A program made the translations under genes and the position numbers. Positions 42,250 through 50,742 of a stretch of 59,977 nt of DNA are shown in pieces. The DNA is from an uncultured Lachnospiraceae bacterium (GTDB taxonomy: Bacteria; Bacillota; Clostridia; Lachnospirales; Lachnospiraceae): assembly GCA_910587305.1 (NCBI GenBank), contig CAJUKV010000021.1:1-59977 (forward strand), given 5' to 3'. How positions within the stretch are numbered: position 1 is the first letter of the stretch; the number at the start of each line of letters is the position of its first letter. The notes beneath the pieces were generated by a model. That model saw nothing but the letters and a program-made list of their open reading frames with translations. It did not search any database and had not been told where the DNA came from.

Positions 42250-42519
42250 ATGACAGTTGATGAGGTTACGGCGATTGCCAGCTCAGCATTGTTTTTGGTT
42301 ATAAAGGTGGCGGCGCCGGTTTTATTGGTATCGCTGGCGGTAGGTTTGATCATCAGTATTTTTCAGACGGTCACCTCCATTCAGGAACAGACGCTTACTT
42401 TCGTGCCTAAGGTAATTTCCATTTTTCTTGCTCTTATTTTGCTGGGAAACTGGATGCTCACGGAGTTGTCCGGGTTTATGGTAGAGTTGTGGTCTGATTT
42501 TAGCCGGTATGTAAGGTAA
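42250..42519 (+). CDS. fliQ: flagellar export gate protein FliQ
   Basis: 89 aa with two membrane helices (SSALFLVIKVAAPVLLVSLAVGLIISIFQ and FVPKVISIFLALILLGNWMLTEL) and the family motif TSIQEQTL between them. Part of the FliPQR gate. 25 nt after fliP. Confidence 0.96.
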   Translation: MTVDEVTAIASSALFLVIKVAAPVLLVSLAVGLIISIFQTVTSIQEQTLTFVPKVISIFLALILLGNWMLTELSGFMVELWSDFSRYVR

Positions 42520-42596
42520 ACTTTGGAAGTCCCTTTCAAAGTATTTATCAATGCGGTATCGCAAGCAAAATCTGCGATATGCGAGGGTAAGAAATT
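42520..42596 (+). repeat. structured leader, family B, copy 1 (before fliR)
   Basis: Hairpin one: ACTTTG (42520-42525) with CAAAGT (42537-42542). TTTATC, then hairpin two: TATCGCA with TGCGATA around AGCAAAATC (42557-42579). Then GCGAGGGTAAGAA, which serves as ribosome binding site for ATG 42597. Base-by-base similar to 55754-55835, with pair changes that keep both hairpins. Confidence 0.75.
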
Positions 42597-43379
42597 ATGT
42601 TAGAGTATGCATTTACTTATGCGGATTTAGAGTATTTCTTTTTAATACTTATGCGGGTTGGCAGTTTTTTGTTTGCAGCCCCTTTTTTCAGCATGAGTAA
42701 TACGCCCAGACGTGTGAGGGCAGCTCTTGCCATCTGTATTGCATTTTTGCTTTATCAGGGTTTACCCCGTCAGACTATTGTTTATGATACGCTGCTTGGC
42801 TATACGATTATTGTAATGAAGGAAGTCATAACCGGGCTGATGCTTGGATTTGCCGCCAATTTGTGTGCGACAATCGTTACTTTTGCAGGTCAGATTGCGG
42901 ATATGGAGATGGGACTTTCCATGGCAAGCCTGATGGATCCTGCCACAAGACAGAATACTACCATTACGGGTATTTACTATAATTACATGATAACCCTTAT
43001 TTTGATTTTATCCGGTGTATATCAGTATTTGCTAAAGGCTCTTGCGGAGTCTTATACACTGATTCCTGTCAATGAAGCCATATTCAGGCGGGATAAAATA
43101 ATGGTGGCGGTGATTGCATTTTTGTCAGATTATATCGTGATTGGTTTTCGAATTTGTTTGCCGATCTTTGCAGTCATGATTATTTTGAACTCTGTGCTGG
43201 GTATTCTTGCCAAGGTGTCGCCCCAGATGAATATGTTTGCGGTAGGTATTCAGATGAAAGTTTTGACGGGTCTTTGCATCCTGTTTTTTTCCACGGCCAT
43301 GTTGCCGGGAGCGGCTAATTTTATTTATGACCAGATGAAGCATGTGATATCTGTTTTTGTGGAGATCATGGTTCGATAA
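42597..43379 (+). CDS. fliR: flagellar export gate protein FliR
   Basis: 260 aa, six or more membrane helices. Typical segments FFLILMRVGSFLFAAPFFSM and RVRAALAICIAFLLY at the start, GLMLGFAANLCATIVTFAGQIADMEMGLSMASLMDP in the centre (residues about 80-115), and FAVGIQMKVLTGLCILFFSTAMLPG near the end. GAGGG lies 9 nt before ATG 42597. Completes the FliPQR gate; followed by two tandem family A repeats before flhB. Confidence 0.96.
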   Translation: MLEYAFTYADLEYFFLILMRVGSFLFAAPFFSMSNTPRRVRAALAICIAFLLYQGLPRQTIVYDTLLGYTIIVMKEVITGLMLGFAANLCATIVTFAGQIADMEMGLSMASLMDPATRQNTTITGIYYNYMITLILILSGVYQYLLKALAESYTLIPVNEAIFRRDKIMVAVIAFLSDYIVIGFRICLPIFAVMIILNSVLGILAKVSPQMNMFAVGIQMKVLTGLCILFFSTAMLPGAANFIYDQMKHVISVFVEIMVR

Positions 43380-43381
43380 AA

Positions 43382-43524
43382 GTGTGAAGAGAAGTTCTAA
43401 GGCGTCAGAAAACGCCGCCTAAGAACAACTAAGGCTTGCAAAGCAAGCTATTTTCACACTCAGAAGAATGCCCTGACGGTCATTCTTCACACATTGTTTG
43501 TGCCGCAGGGCGGCATGCCTGGAA
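43382..43524 (+). repeat. structured intergenic repeat, family A, copy 3 (subtype 1)
   Basis: GTGTGAA (43382-43388) pairs with TTCACAC; inside are GTTCT/AGAAC, the GGCGT/ACGCC tip and CTTGC-AAA-GCAAG; then AAGAATG/CATTCTT around CCTGACGG, and TGCCGC/GCGGCA. Ends GGAA and is directly followed by the next copy. Confidence 0.88.
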
Positions 43525-43675
43525 GTGTGAAGAAGAGATGAAGATTTTCTAAGGAGTCAAAGGACGCCGCCTAAGAAAATCTAAGTCATCTCTTGAAGAA
43601 TCGCCTTGGACGATTCTTCTGAAATAATTCATGTATCGTTTGTGCCGCAAAGCGGCATGTCGGGAAGTTTGAAAA
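43525..43675 (+). repeat. structured intergenic repeat, family A, copy 4 (subtype 2)
   Basis: AAGAGATGA pairs perfectly with TCATCTCTT, GATTTTCT with AGAAAATC, GGAGTC/GACGCC-type tip, then GAATCG/CGATTC and TGCCGC-AAA-GCGGCA. Very similar to the copy before lepA. Ends 27 nt before the flhB ribosome binding site AAGGAGG (43703-43709). Confidence 0.88.
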
Positions 43676-43716
43676 AGGCTTGGTTTTCAATAAACAGGAA
43701 ATAAGGAGGCGGATTC

Positions 43717-44844
43717 GTGAAGAAAAGTAAATTATTGTTATCTTATAATCTACAGTTCTTTGCGAAGGACGGTCCGGGCGGCGAGAAGACAGAAGAACCG
43801 ACCGCCAAGAAATTAAGTGATGCCAGAGGCGAAGGACAGGTGGCTAAAAGCAGGGAAATTGCAAACGCTTTTAGTATGCTTGCGCTGTTTATCATATTAA
43901 AGATATATTTGGGGATCATAGGAACAAGGTTTATTGAGTATTTCAATGTGGTTTACGCCCAGATTCCCGATGTGGTGAAAAGATACGAGGGACAGACGCC
44001 TATAGCAGCGCTGCAGGTGGTAATCCGGAGTATGATGGTTCAGCTCCTGCTTTTGATATTGCCGATACTTTTGGTGGGATTTGCAGTGGCCTTTATATGC
44101 GACCTTATGCAGGTTAAATGGAGGCCGACCACAAAGCCTATGCGGCCTAAATTCAGTAAATTAAGTCCTAAAAACGGGTTTAAGAGAATCTTTTCTGCCG
44201 CTTCAATGATAGAACTGCTAAAATCTATTCTTAAGCTTTCTATAATCGGATATGTTGCCTATTCTTATTTGAAAAACAGGCTGGGGCAGATTTATATTTT
44301 ATATGATATTACCTTAAACCGGGCAATCGGATTGATTGGCGAGATCGTCATAGATCTTGGAATCCGGATTGCGGCGCTTTATATCGTGGTTGCCTTTTTG
44401 GACTTCGCTTATCAGAAATGGAAATTCCATGAAGATATGAAAATGACCAAACAGGAAGTAAAGGATGAATTTAAGAATGCGGAAGGCGATCCGCAGATTA
44501 AATCAAGACAGAAGCAGCGCATGAGGGAAGCTTCCATGCGCAGAATGATGCAGCAGCTTCCTGAGGCGGACGTGGTAATCACCAACCCCACGCATTATGC
44601 GGTGGCAATTAAATACGATCCGGATAAATACGATGCGCCCTATGTGCTTGCAAAGGGGGAAGATTATCTGGCTCTGAAAATTAAAGAAGCCGCAAAGGAA
44701 AACAATGTGGAAATTGTTGAAAACAAACCTCTTGCAAGAATGCTTTATGCCAATGTGGATGTTGGAGGATTGGTTCCGCCGGAGCTGTACCAGGCGGTTG
44801 CGGAAGTGCTTGCCTTTGTATATCACTTGAAAGGTAAAATATAA
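43717..44844 (+). CDS. flhB: flagellar export switch protein FlhB
   Basis: 375 aa, starting GTG 43717 with AAGGAGG 7 nt upstream. N-terminal NLQFFAKDGPGGEKTEEPTAKKLSDAR, four membrane segments (about 45-230), then the self-cleaving C-terminal domain with NPTH in VVITNPTHYAVAIKYDP (about 288-300); the residues for autocleavage (N-P) are intact. With FliK it switches export from rod/hook to filament. In some Clostridia fliR and flhB are fused; here they are separate and separated by 337 nt. Confidence 0.97.
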   Translation: MKKSKLLLSYNLQFFAKDGPGGEKTEEPTAKKLSDARGEGQVAKSREIANAFSMLALFIILKIYLGIIGTRFIEYFNVVYAQIPDVVKRYEGQTPIAALQVVIRSMMVQLLLLILPILLVGFAVAFICDLMQVKWRPTTKPMRPKFSKLSPKNGFKRIFSAASMIELLKSILKLSIIGYVAYSYLKNRLGQIYILYDITLNRAIGLIGEIVIDLGIRIAALYIVVAFLDFAYQKWKFHEDMKMTKQEVKDEFKNAEGDPQIKSRQKQRMREASMRRMMQQLPEADVVITNPTHYAVAIKYDPDKYDAPYVLAKGEDYLALKIKEAAKENNVEIVENKPLARMLYANVDVGGLVPPELYQAVAEVLAFVYHLKGKI

Positions 44845-44897
44845 AAATAGTAAAAGAAATACCAAAGTAATTAAAAGAAAAAGAAAGGAGAATGGAC

Positions 44898-46931
44898 ATG
44901 AAAAAAGCGGATATTGGCGTTGCGGCATATGTGCTTGCGGCATTTATCATGATGATTGTGCCTATTCCAAGCTGGCTTTTGGACATATTACTTGCCTGCA
45001 ATATTTCCATTGCCTTTACCATTCTCTTTACCACCATGTTCACCAGAGAAGTTCTGGATATGTCTTTTTATCCTACCATGCTCTTATTTACCACCATATT
45101 CAGAATTGCCCTCAATGTTTCCTCAACCAGATTGATTCTTACCACGGGCGATCCCGGTCAGGTGGTTGCTACTTTTGGCAATTATGTAGGCGCCGGAAAT
45201 CTGGTGGTCGGCAGTATTGTATTTATCATTTTAATTTTGATTCAGTTCATGGTTATCAATAAAGGTTCCGAGAGAGTAGCCGAGGTTACGGCCAGATTTA
45301 CATTGGACGCTATGCCCGGTAAGCAGATGGCTATCGACGCGGATTTAAATACCGGAGCCATCTCAGATGCGGAGGCAAAGGAGCGGAGAGACAAGATTCA
45401 GGCGGAATCCACCTTTTTCGGTTCCATGGACGGTGCCGTTAAATACGTAAAGGGAGACGCCACCGCCGGTCTTATTATCACTTTTGTAAATATTATCGGC
45501 GGAATTGCCATGGGTATGGTTTTCCAAAATTTAGACGTTATGTCGGCAATACAAAAATATGTTATTCTCACCATTGGCGACGGTCTGGTGAGCCAGATTC
45601 CCTCCCTGCTTATCTCTTTATCCACAGGTATTTTGGTAACGAAGGGATCAAAGGATGCGGATTTCGGAACGGTACTGGTAAGCCAGCTTTTTGGCGTCCC
45701 TAAAGCGCTTTATTTGGTGGGCGGCGTGATTGCCGGATTGGGCATTATAACCCCCCTGCCGGATCTTGTGTTTTTGACCCTTGGCCTTATTTTTATCGTC
45801 ACAGGCAGGATGGTGGCAGGCACTCTTGAGACGGCCCAGATTGAGGGCGAGATAAATGCGGATGAGATTGCGGCCGAAGAAATCAGGCAGCCGGAAAATG
45901 TCAACAGCCTTTTGCAGGTAGACCCTATAGAGCTTGAATTTGGTTATGGTATCATTCCACTTGCGGATGTAAACCAGGGCGGCGACCTCTTAGACCGCGT
46001 GGTGATGATCAGGAGGCAGATTGCTCTTGAGCTTGGTACGGTGGTTCCTATTATCAGGCTCCGGGATAATATTCAGTTAAATCCAAATCAATATATTATC
46101 AAAATTAAAGGCATACAGGTCAGTGAGGGAGAAATCCTTTTTGACCATTATATGGCCATGAATCCGGGGTATGTGGAGGAGGAAATCACAGGTATTCCCA
46201 CCTTTGAGCCGTCCTTCCATCTGCCGGCAATCTGGATTACGGAAGGGCAGAGGGAACGTGCGGAAAGCATGGGATATACGGTGGTGGATCCGCCTTCCAT
46301 CATTGCCACACATTTGACGGAAATTATCAGGCAGCATATTTCCGAGCTGCTCACAAGACAGGACGTACAGAACTTAACCGACAACTTAAAGGAAACAAAT
46401 CCCTCTTTGGTGGAAGAGCTTGTGCCCAAGCTTTTAGGACTTGGCGAAATTCAAAAGGTTTTGCAGAATCTTTTAAAAGAAGGAATTTCCATAAGGGATT
46501 TGCTTACCATATTTGAAACGCTGGCGGACTATGCGGCCACCTCAAGGGACACGGATATTCTGACGGAATATGTAAGACAGTCTCTTAAGCGCGCCATATC
46601 AACGAAGTTTTTCCCTCAGGGGGAGACAACCAGCGTGGTAACCTTGGATCCTAAGCTGGAGCAGGAGATCATGGCAAGCGTAAAACAGACGGAGACAGGC
46701 GCATATCTTACCCTTGATCCGGAAAAAACCAGAGCAATCATGAAATCCGTAGGGGAAGAAATTGCAAAGCTGGAAAATTTAGGAAAGAGTTCTATTGTTA
46801 TCACTTCTCCAATCGTGCGTATGTATTTTAAGAGATTGACGGAAGATTATTATAGAGATTTAATCGTGGTTTCATATAATGAGATAGATAGTAATATTGA
46901 ATTACAATCTGTAGGAATGGTGACGGCATGA
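44898..46931 (+). CDS. flhA: flagellar export gate protein FlhA
   Basis: 677 aa. ATG 44892 and ATG 44898 are both in frame; AAAGGAG (44884-44890) is 7 nt from the second, which is chosen. N-terminal membrane domain with 7-8 helices and the FHIPEP signature region (NVSSTRLILTTGDPGQVVATFGNYV, ARFTLDAMPGKQMAIDADL with the conserved DADLN). C-terminal cytoplasmic domain (from about 350) binds chaperone-substrate complexes. Its end overlaps flhF by 4 nt (ATGA). Confidence 0.97.
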   Translation: MKKADIGVAAYVLAAFIMMIVPIPSWLLDILLACNISIAFTILFTTMFTREVLDMSFYPTMLLFTTIFRIALNVSSTRLILTTGDPGQVVATFGNYVGAGNLVVGSIVFIILILIQFMVINKGSERVAEVTARFTLDAMPGKQMAIDADLNTGAISDAEAKERRDKIQAESTFFGSMDGAVKYVKGDATAGLIITFVNIIGGIAMGMVFQNLDVMSAIQKYVILTIGDGLVSQIPSLLISLSTGILVTKGSKDADFGTVLVSQLFGVPKALYLVGGVIAGLGIITPLPDLVFLTLGLIFIVTGRMVAGTLETAQIEGEINADEIAAEEIRQPENVNSLLQVDPIELEFGYGIIPLADVNQGGDLLDRVVMIRRQIALELGTVVPIIRLRDNIQLNPNQYIIKIKGIQVSEGEILFDHYMAMNPGYVEEEITGIPTFEPSFHLPAIWITEGQRERAESMGYTVVDPPSIIATHLTEIIRQHISELLTRQDVQNLTDNLKETNPSLVEELVPKLLGLGEIQKVLQNLLKEGISIRDLLTIFETLADYAATSRDTDILTEYVRQSLKRAISTKFFPQGETTSVVTLDPKLEQEIMASVKQTETGAYLTLDPEKTRAIMKSVGEEIAKLENLGKSSIVITSPIVRMYFKRLTEDYYRDLIVVSYNEIDSNIELQSVGMVTA

Positions 46932-48157
46932 TAATTAAAAAATTTCAGGGAAAAACAGAAGCACAGGCGGTAGAAAGTGCAAAAAAAGAACTGGGCAACG
47001 GCGTGGTAATCATGAATGTCCGGAATGTAAAGAACAAAGGAATTTTAAGTTTTTTAAAGTCTCAGATGGTGGAGGTTACCGTGGCCCTTGAGGATGAACC
47101 GGTAAATACGGTTGTGCCGAAAAAGGCAGAGCCAAAGTCCCAGCCGCTGATTCAGGATATTCCCCCCAAAGAAAAGGCTCCCGCTGCGCCAAAGGAGGAA
47201 GGCCCAAAACAGGGGCAGGCGCCGGGAAAGGAGGCGGATCCTCAGGCCGGGAACAAGCAGCTGGAGGAAAAAATAAATACGCTGCATACTTTATTAGAAC
47301 AACAGCTGCAAAAACCGGAGGAGGCAAAGGATGAGGCCGAGGAGCAGGAGGAGACGGAAGTTGACCGTTTTATGAAACTGCTCTATTACACAATGCTTGA
47401 GAACGAAGTGAAAGAGCAGTATGCAAATCAGATTGTGGATGAAATCAAGAAAATCAATAAGCCCAATATGCCTTTTAACTATGCGCTTGCCAATACGTAT
47501 CAAAAGATGATACTTAAGTTTGGTAAGCCTATGGAGATAACGCCTGCGGAAAAGGGCCCTAAGGTTATTTTCTTTGTAGGCCCTACGGGGGTTGGGAAAA
47601 CCACTACTATTGCAAAGATTGCTTCCAAATTCAGCGTGGAGGGCGATAAGAAGGTTGCGCTTTTGACCGCTGATACTTACCGGATAGCTGCGGCGGAACA
47701 GCTCCGCACTTATGCAAATATTATGGAGGTTCCCTTCCGGGTAATTTATTCTACGGAGGAGATAGAGCAGGCTCTGCGGGATTTCAGAGATTATGATTTT
47801 ATTATGGTGGATACCGCAGGCCATTCGCCCCAGAATGAAGCCCAGAAGGAGACAATGATTGGGTTTATCCATTCGGTGGACGGTTTGGCGCAAAAGGATG
47901 TATTTCTTGTGCTGAGTGCAACGACAAAATATAAGGATTTGATCAGTATTGCGGACAGCTACAGCGCTATGACGGATTATAATCTTATTTTTACGAAACT
48001 GGATGAAACAAGTACTTTGGGAAGCCTGCTCAATATCAGGCTTCATACGGGGGCTCCCTTATCCTATGTGACTTATGGACAAAATGTACCTGAGGACATA
48101 GAGGTATTTAATCCACAAAAAACAGTAAAGCAGCTTTTAGGCGGCAAGAAGAACTGA
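46928..48157 (+). CDS. flhF: flagellar placement GTPase FlhF
   Basis: 409 aa. Starts in the flhA stop (ATGA). N-terminal B domain (IIKKFQGKTEAQAVESAKKELG), a Pro/Glu/Lys-rich linker (about 60-135), N domain, and an SRP-type GTPase with G1 FVGPTGVGKTTTIAKIA (about 213-230), LLTADTYRIAAAEQLRTYA, VDTAGHSPQNE and the FTKLDETSTLGS motif. It sets the site and number of flagella together with FlhG. A family A repeat follows before flhG. Confidence 0.96.
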   Translation: MIIKKFQGKTEAQAVESAKKELGNGVVIMNVRNVKNKGILSFLKSQMVEVTVALEDEPVNTVVPKKAEPKSQPLIQDIPPKEKAPAAPKEEGPKQGQAPGKEADPQAGNKQLEEKINTLHTLLEQQLQKPEEAKDEAEEQEETEVDRFMKLLYYTMLENEVKEQYANQIVDEIKKINKPNMPFNYALANTYQKMILKFGKPMEITPAEKGPKVIFFVGPTGVGKTTTIAKIASKFSVEGDKKVALLTADTYRIAAAEQLRTYANIMEVPFRVIYSTEEIEQALRDFRDYDFIMVDTAGHSPQNEAQKETMIGFIHSVDGLAQKDVFLVLSATTKYKDLISIADSYSAMTDYNLIFTKLDETSTLGSLLNIRLHTGAPLSYVTYGQNVPEDIEVFNPQKTVKQLLGGKKN

Positions 48158-48224
48158 TATTGCTGTGAACATGCTTTATGCTGCAGGCAGTAACGAACGG
48201 ATAGCGATAAAACCACGGATAAAA
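48158..48224 (+). other. gap between flhF and repeat
   Basis: 67 nt without a recognised signal; CTGCAGGCAG near 48181 is the only short inverted sequence. Confidence 0.4.
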
Positions 48225-48372
48225 GTGTGAAGAGAAGTTCTAAGGCGCTGGGAAACGACGCCTTAGAACAACTAAAGCTTGCAAAGCAAGTTGTTTTCAT
48301 GCTCGGAAGAATGCCCTGACGGTCATTCTTCACACATTGTTTGTGCCGCAAAGCGGCATGTCAGGAAGTGAG
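48225..48372 (+). repeat. structured intergenic repeat, family A, copy 5 (subtype 1)
   Basis: GTTCTAAGGCG (48235-48245) pairs perfectly with CGCCTTAGAAC, then CTTGC-AAA-GCAAG, AAGAATG/CATTCTT around CCTGACGG, and TGCCGC-AAA-GCGGCA. Nearly identical to copy 3 in its last 90 nt. The outer GTGTGAA/TTCATGC helix is degraded. Ends just before the flhG ribosome binding site GTGAGGA. Confidence 0.88.
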
Positions 48373-48379
48373 GAATATA

Positions 48380-49264
48380 ATGGATCAGGCCGAACAATTA
48401 CGAAATATTATAAAAGCAGGCGCCTTAAACCAAAATAAACCTCTTGCAAGAGTTATTACGGTTACAAGTGGCAAGGGGGGCGTGGGAAAATCCAGTGTGG
48501 CGATTAATCTGGCAATACAATTCAGAAAGATGGGACAGAGAGTCATTATTCTGGATGCGGATTTTGGCCTTGCGAACATTGAAATTATGTTTGGGGCAGT
48601 GCCGAAATATAACCTGAGTGATTTGATATACAGAGGAAAAAAGATCAGAGATATTATTACATGGGGACCTATGGAGGTTGGCTTTATATCAGGAGGCTCT
48701 GGAATCACGGGGCTTTCTAATTTGAACAAGGACTATCTGACATTTATCATCAACAATCTTTCCGAACTGGATGCAATTGCGGATACCATCATAGTAGATA
48801 CGGCTGCGGGAATTTCAGATACGGTTTTGGAGTTTTTGGTTGCCAGCGAGGAGGTTGTACTGATTACCACGCCGGAGCCCACTTCCATTGCCGATTCCTA
48901 TTCCCTTTTGAAGGCTCTTAACAGACATCCCAGGTTTTCAAAGGAGAAAACCTTAGTCAAGATAATTGCCAATAAGGTGGATGCGGTGAAAGAAGGAGAT
49001 GCACTCTTTGGAAAATTAAACGCTGTGGTGGGGAGTTATCTGAAGATTCCCATTACATACCTTGGGGTGATTCCAAGAGACAGCCAGCTGCCCAAGGCGG
49101 TGATGTATCAAATACCGGTGTCGTTAAAGACGCCCGGGTCTAAATCGGTAGCGGCTTTTGAGAGGATTGCCGCAAGTATGATGGATCCGGAGATGGAACA
49201 GTTGGTTCCGAAAAGAGGAGTGGCAGCTTTCTTTTCACGTTTATTATCAGGTAAAATTGTTTAG
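48380..49264 (+). CDS. flhG: flagellar number regulator FlhG (MinD/ParA-type ATPase)
   Basis: 294 aa. The frame extends upstream into the repeat; GTGAGGAATATA and the family N-terminus (DQAEQLRNIIK, the DQAxxLR motif that stimulates FlhF GTPase) fix ATG 48380. Deviant Walker A SGKGGVGKSSVAINLA (30-45), switch-like DADFGLANIEIMFG, and VDTAAGISDTVLEF. C-terminal amphipathic helix targets the membrane. Restrains flagellar number. Confidence 0.96.
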   Translation: MDQAEQLRNIIKAGALNQNKPLARVITVTSGKGGVGKSSVAINLAIQFRKMGQRVIILDADFGLANIEIMFGAVPKYNLSDLIYRGKKIRDIITWGPMEVGFISGGSGITGLSNLNKDYLTFIINNLSELDAIADTIIVDTAAGISDTVLEFLVASEEVVLITTPEPTSIADSYSLLKALNRHPRFSKEKTLVKIIANKVDAVKEGDALFGKLNAVVGSYLKIPITYLGVIPRDSQLPKAVMYQIPVSLKTPGSKSVAAFERIAASMMDPEMEQLVPKRGVAAFFSRLLSGKIV

Positions 49265-49278
49265 CAGGAGGTAGGAGT

Positions 49279-50001
49279 ATGCTATTAAAGTATGTGGAAC
49301 CGGGAAACAAGATTGAAATGCAGGCAGTGGAGCGGGGACAGGATGTGGATGAGCTCAATAATGTAAAGATATACCGGACCCAGGTTTTAGACGTTCTTTC
49401 AGAAGACAGGCTTGAAATTGCAATGCCTATGGAGAAGATGAAACTTATTTTGCTGCCGATGAATACGGAATATGACTTGTGCTTTTATACATCGTCAGGG
49501 CTGTATCAGTGTCTGGCTAATGTGATAGACAGATATAAATCAGGCGGGCAATATATTCTGCTAATGGAACTTACCACCAACTTGAGAAGACACCAGAGAA
49601 GAGAATATTACAGGTTAAACTGCGTGCTGGATATGGAGGTGCGGTTCCTTGAAAAATCAGAAATAACGGCTGTTCTGGGAAATCGTGATTATGTGGCAAT
49701 GGGGCTTCCCGTAAGACGCGGCGTTATTGTGGATATCAGCGGAGGCGGTATCCGCTTTGTGACGGATAGGGTTTATGAACCGGATAGTCTTATTTACTGT
49801 AAATATATTTTGTCCCTGGATGGGGAGGACAAGGAACATGTGCTGGCCTCCAGGGTGCTTAGAGTTAAAGAGCTCGAGGATAAACCGGGCATGTATGAGC
49901 ACCGGGCACAGTATATTAATATTGATGCGGAAGAGCGTGAAGAAATCATCCGTTATATTTTCGAGGAAGAAAGAAAGATCAGAAAACGCAAAAAAAATTA
50001 G
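49279..50001 (+). CDS. YcgR-like PilZ protein, c-di-GMP-dependent flagellar brake
   Basis: 240 aa. CAGGAGGTAGGAGT precedes ATG 49279. N-terminal YcgR/YpfA-like beta domain (about 1-95, PGNKIEMQ, VLSEDRLEIAMPME) and a PilZ domain with the c-di-GMP motifs RRHQRRE (R103-R108, RxxxR) and DISGGGI (D152, S154, G157; D/NxSxxG). It should slow or stop motor rotation when c-di-GMP is high, by contact with MotA or FliG. Its place in the operon indicates c-di-GMP control of motility. Confidence 0.92.
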   Translation: MLLKYVEPGNKIEMQAVERGQDVDELNNVKIYRTQVLDVLSEDRLEIAMPMEKMKLILLPMNTEYDLCFYTSSGLYQCLANVIDRYKSGGQYILLMELTTNLRRHQRREYYRLNCVLDMEVRFLEKSEITAVLGNRDYVAMGLPVRRGVIVDISGGGIRFVTDRVYEPDSLIYCKYILSLDGEDKEHVLASRVLRVKELEDKPGMYEHRAQYINIDAEEREEIIRYIFEEERKIRKRKKN

Positions 50002-50133
50002 AGAATGATTACTTTGCACCCATGTGAAGATGAAGTTGTGCTATACTTTATATGTTGGAAATAGGGTAACAATCCAGGATGGTCTTTTGCACCTGAATTG
50101 CCGCCGGATGTTTAAGTTAGAAAAGGATTTAAT

Positions 50134-50742
50134 ATGATAACAAAGGCAGATGAAATCAAAGCCGGTAGAAAAATTGTCGCAATTGCCAGCTCAACCGGCG
50201 GACCTAAGGCATTGCAGGGATTGATTCCGCTACTGCCAGCCAATTTGAATGCGCCTGTTTTGATTGTACAGCATATGCCGGCAGGCTTTACCGAGGCTCT
50301 TGCGGGAAGGCTTAATACCTTAAGCCCGCTGGCGGTAAAAGAAGCGGCGGAAGGGGACGTGATTAAGCAGGGGCAGGTCTATTTAGCCCGTGGCGGAAGA
50401 CATATGAAAGTCATGAGAAGCGGGGCGCGGCATGTGATACGTTATTCGGATGAGCCGCCCAGGGAAGGGGTACGTCCCTGCGCCAATTACATGTATGAGT
50501 CTTTGGCTACATGCAGCTTTGAGGAGATCATATGCGCAGTTCTTACCGGTATGGGAGCGGACGGCACTGTCGGGATCAAAAATTTAAAGGAAAAGAAAAG
50601 AATAAAGGTATTTGCCCAAAGCGAGGAGAGCTCTACCGTGTACGGTATGCCAAAGAGCATCGTGATGTCGGGGCTTTCCGGTAAGGGAATGTCGCTGGAG
50701 AGAATTGCACAGGAAATTATAAGGAACGTGGGGGTAATTTAG
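50134..50742 (+). CDS. cheB: CheB-type chemotaxis methylesterase domain, without receiver domain
   Basis: 202 aa, about 150 shorter than normal CheB. The methylesterase catalytic triad is complete: S20 in ASSTGGPKAL, H47 in LIVQHMPAGF and D143 in TGMGADGTVG. There is no N-terminal receiver, and the 132-nt gap upstream (50002-50133) contains no receiver remnant. It demethylates or deamidates chemoreceptors; without a receiver it cannot be activated by CheA phosphorylation. The stop precedes the cheA ATG with no gap (ATG at 50743). Confidence 0.93.
   Translation: MITKADEIKAGRKIVAIASSTGGPKALQGLIPLLPANLNAPVLIVQHMPAGFTEALAGRLNTLSPLAVKEAAEGDVIKQGQVYLARGGRHMKVMRSGARHVIRYSDEPPREGVRPCANYMYESLATCSFEEIICAVLTGMGADGTVGIKNLKEKKRIKVFAQSEESSTVYGMPKSIVMSGLSGKGMSLERIAQEIIRNVGVI

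Noticed and set aside
43382..48372. family A repeats as CRISPR or simple terminators
   Set aside because: Copies are dispersed, not regularly spaced with unique spacers, and the hairpins lack a terminal T-run.
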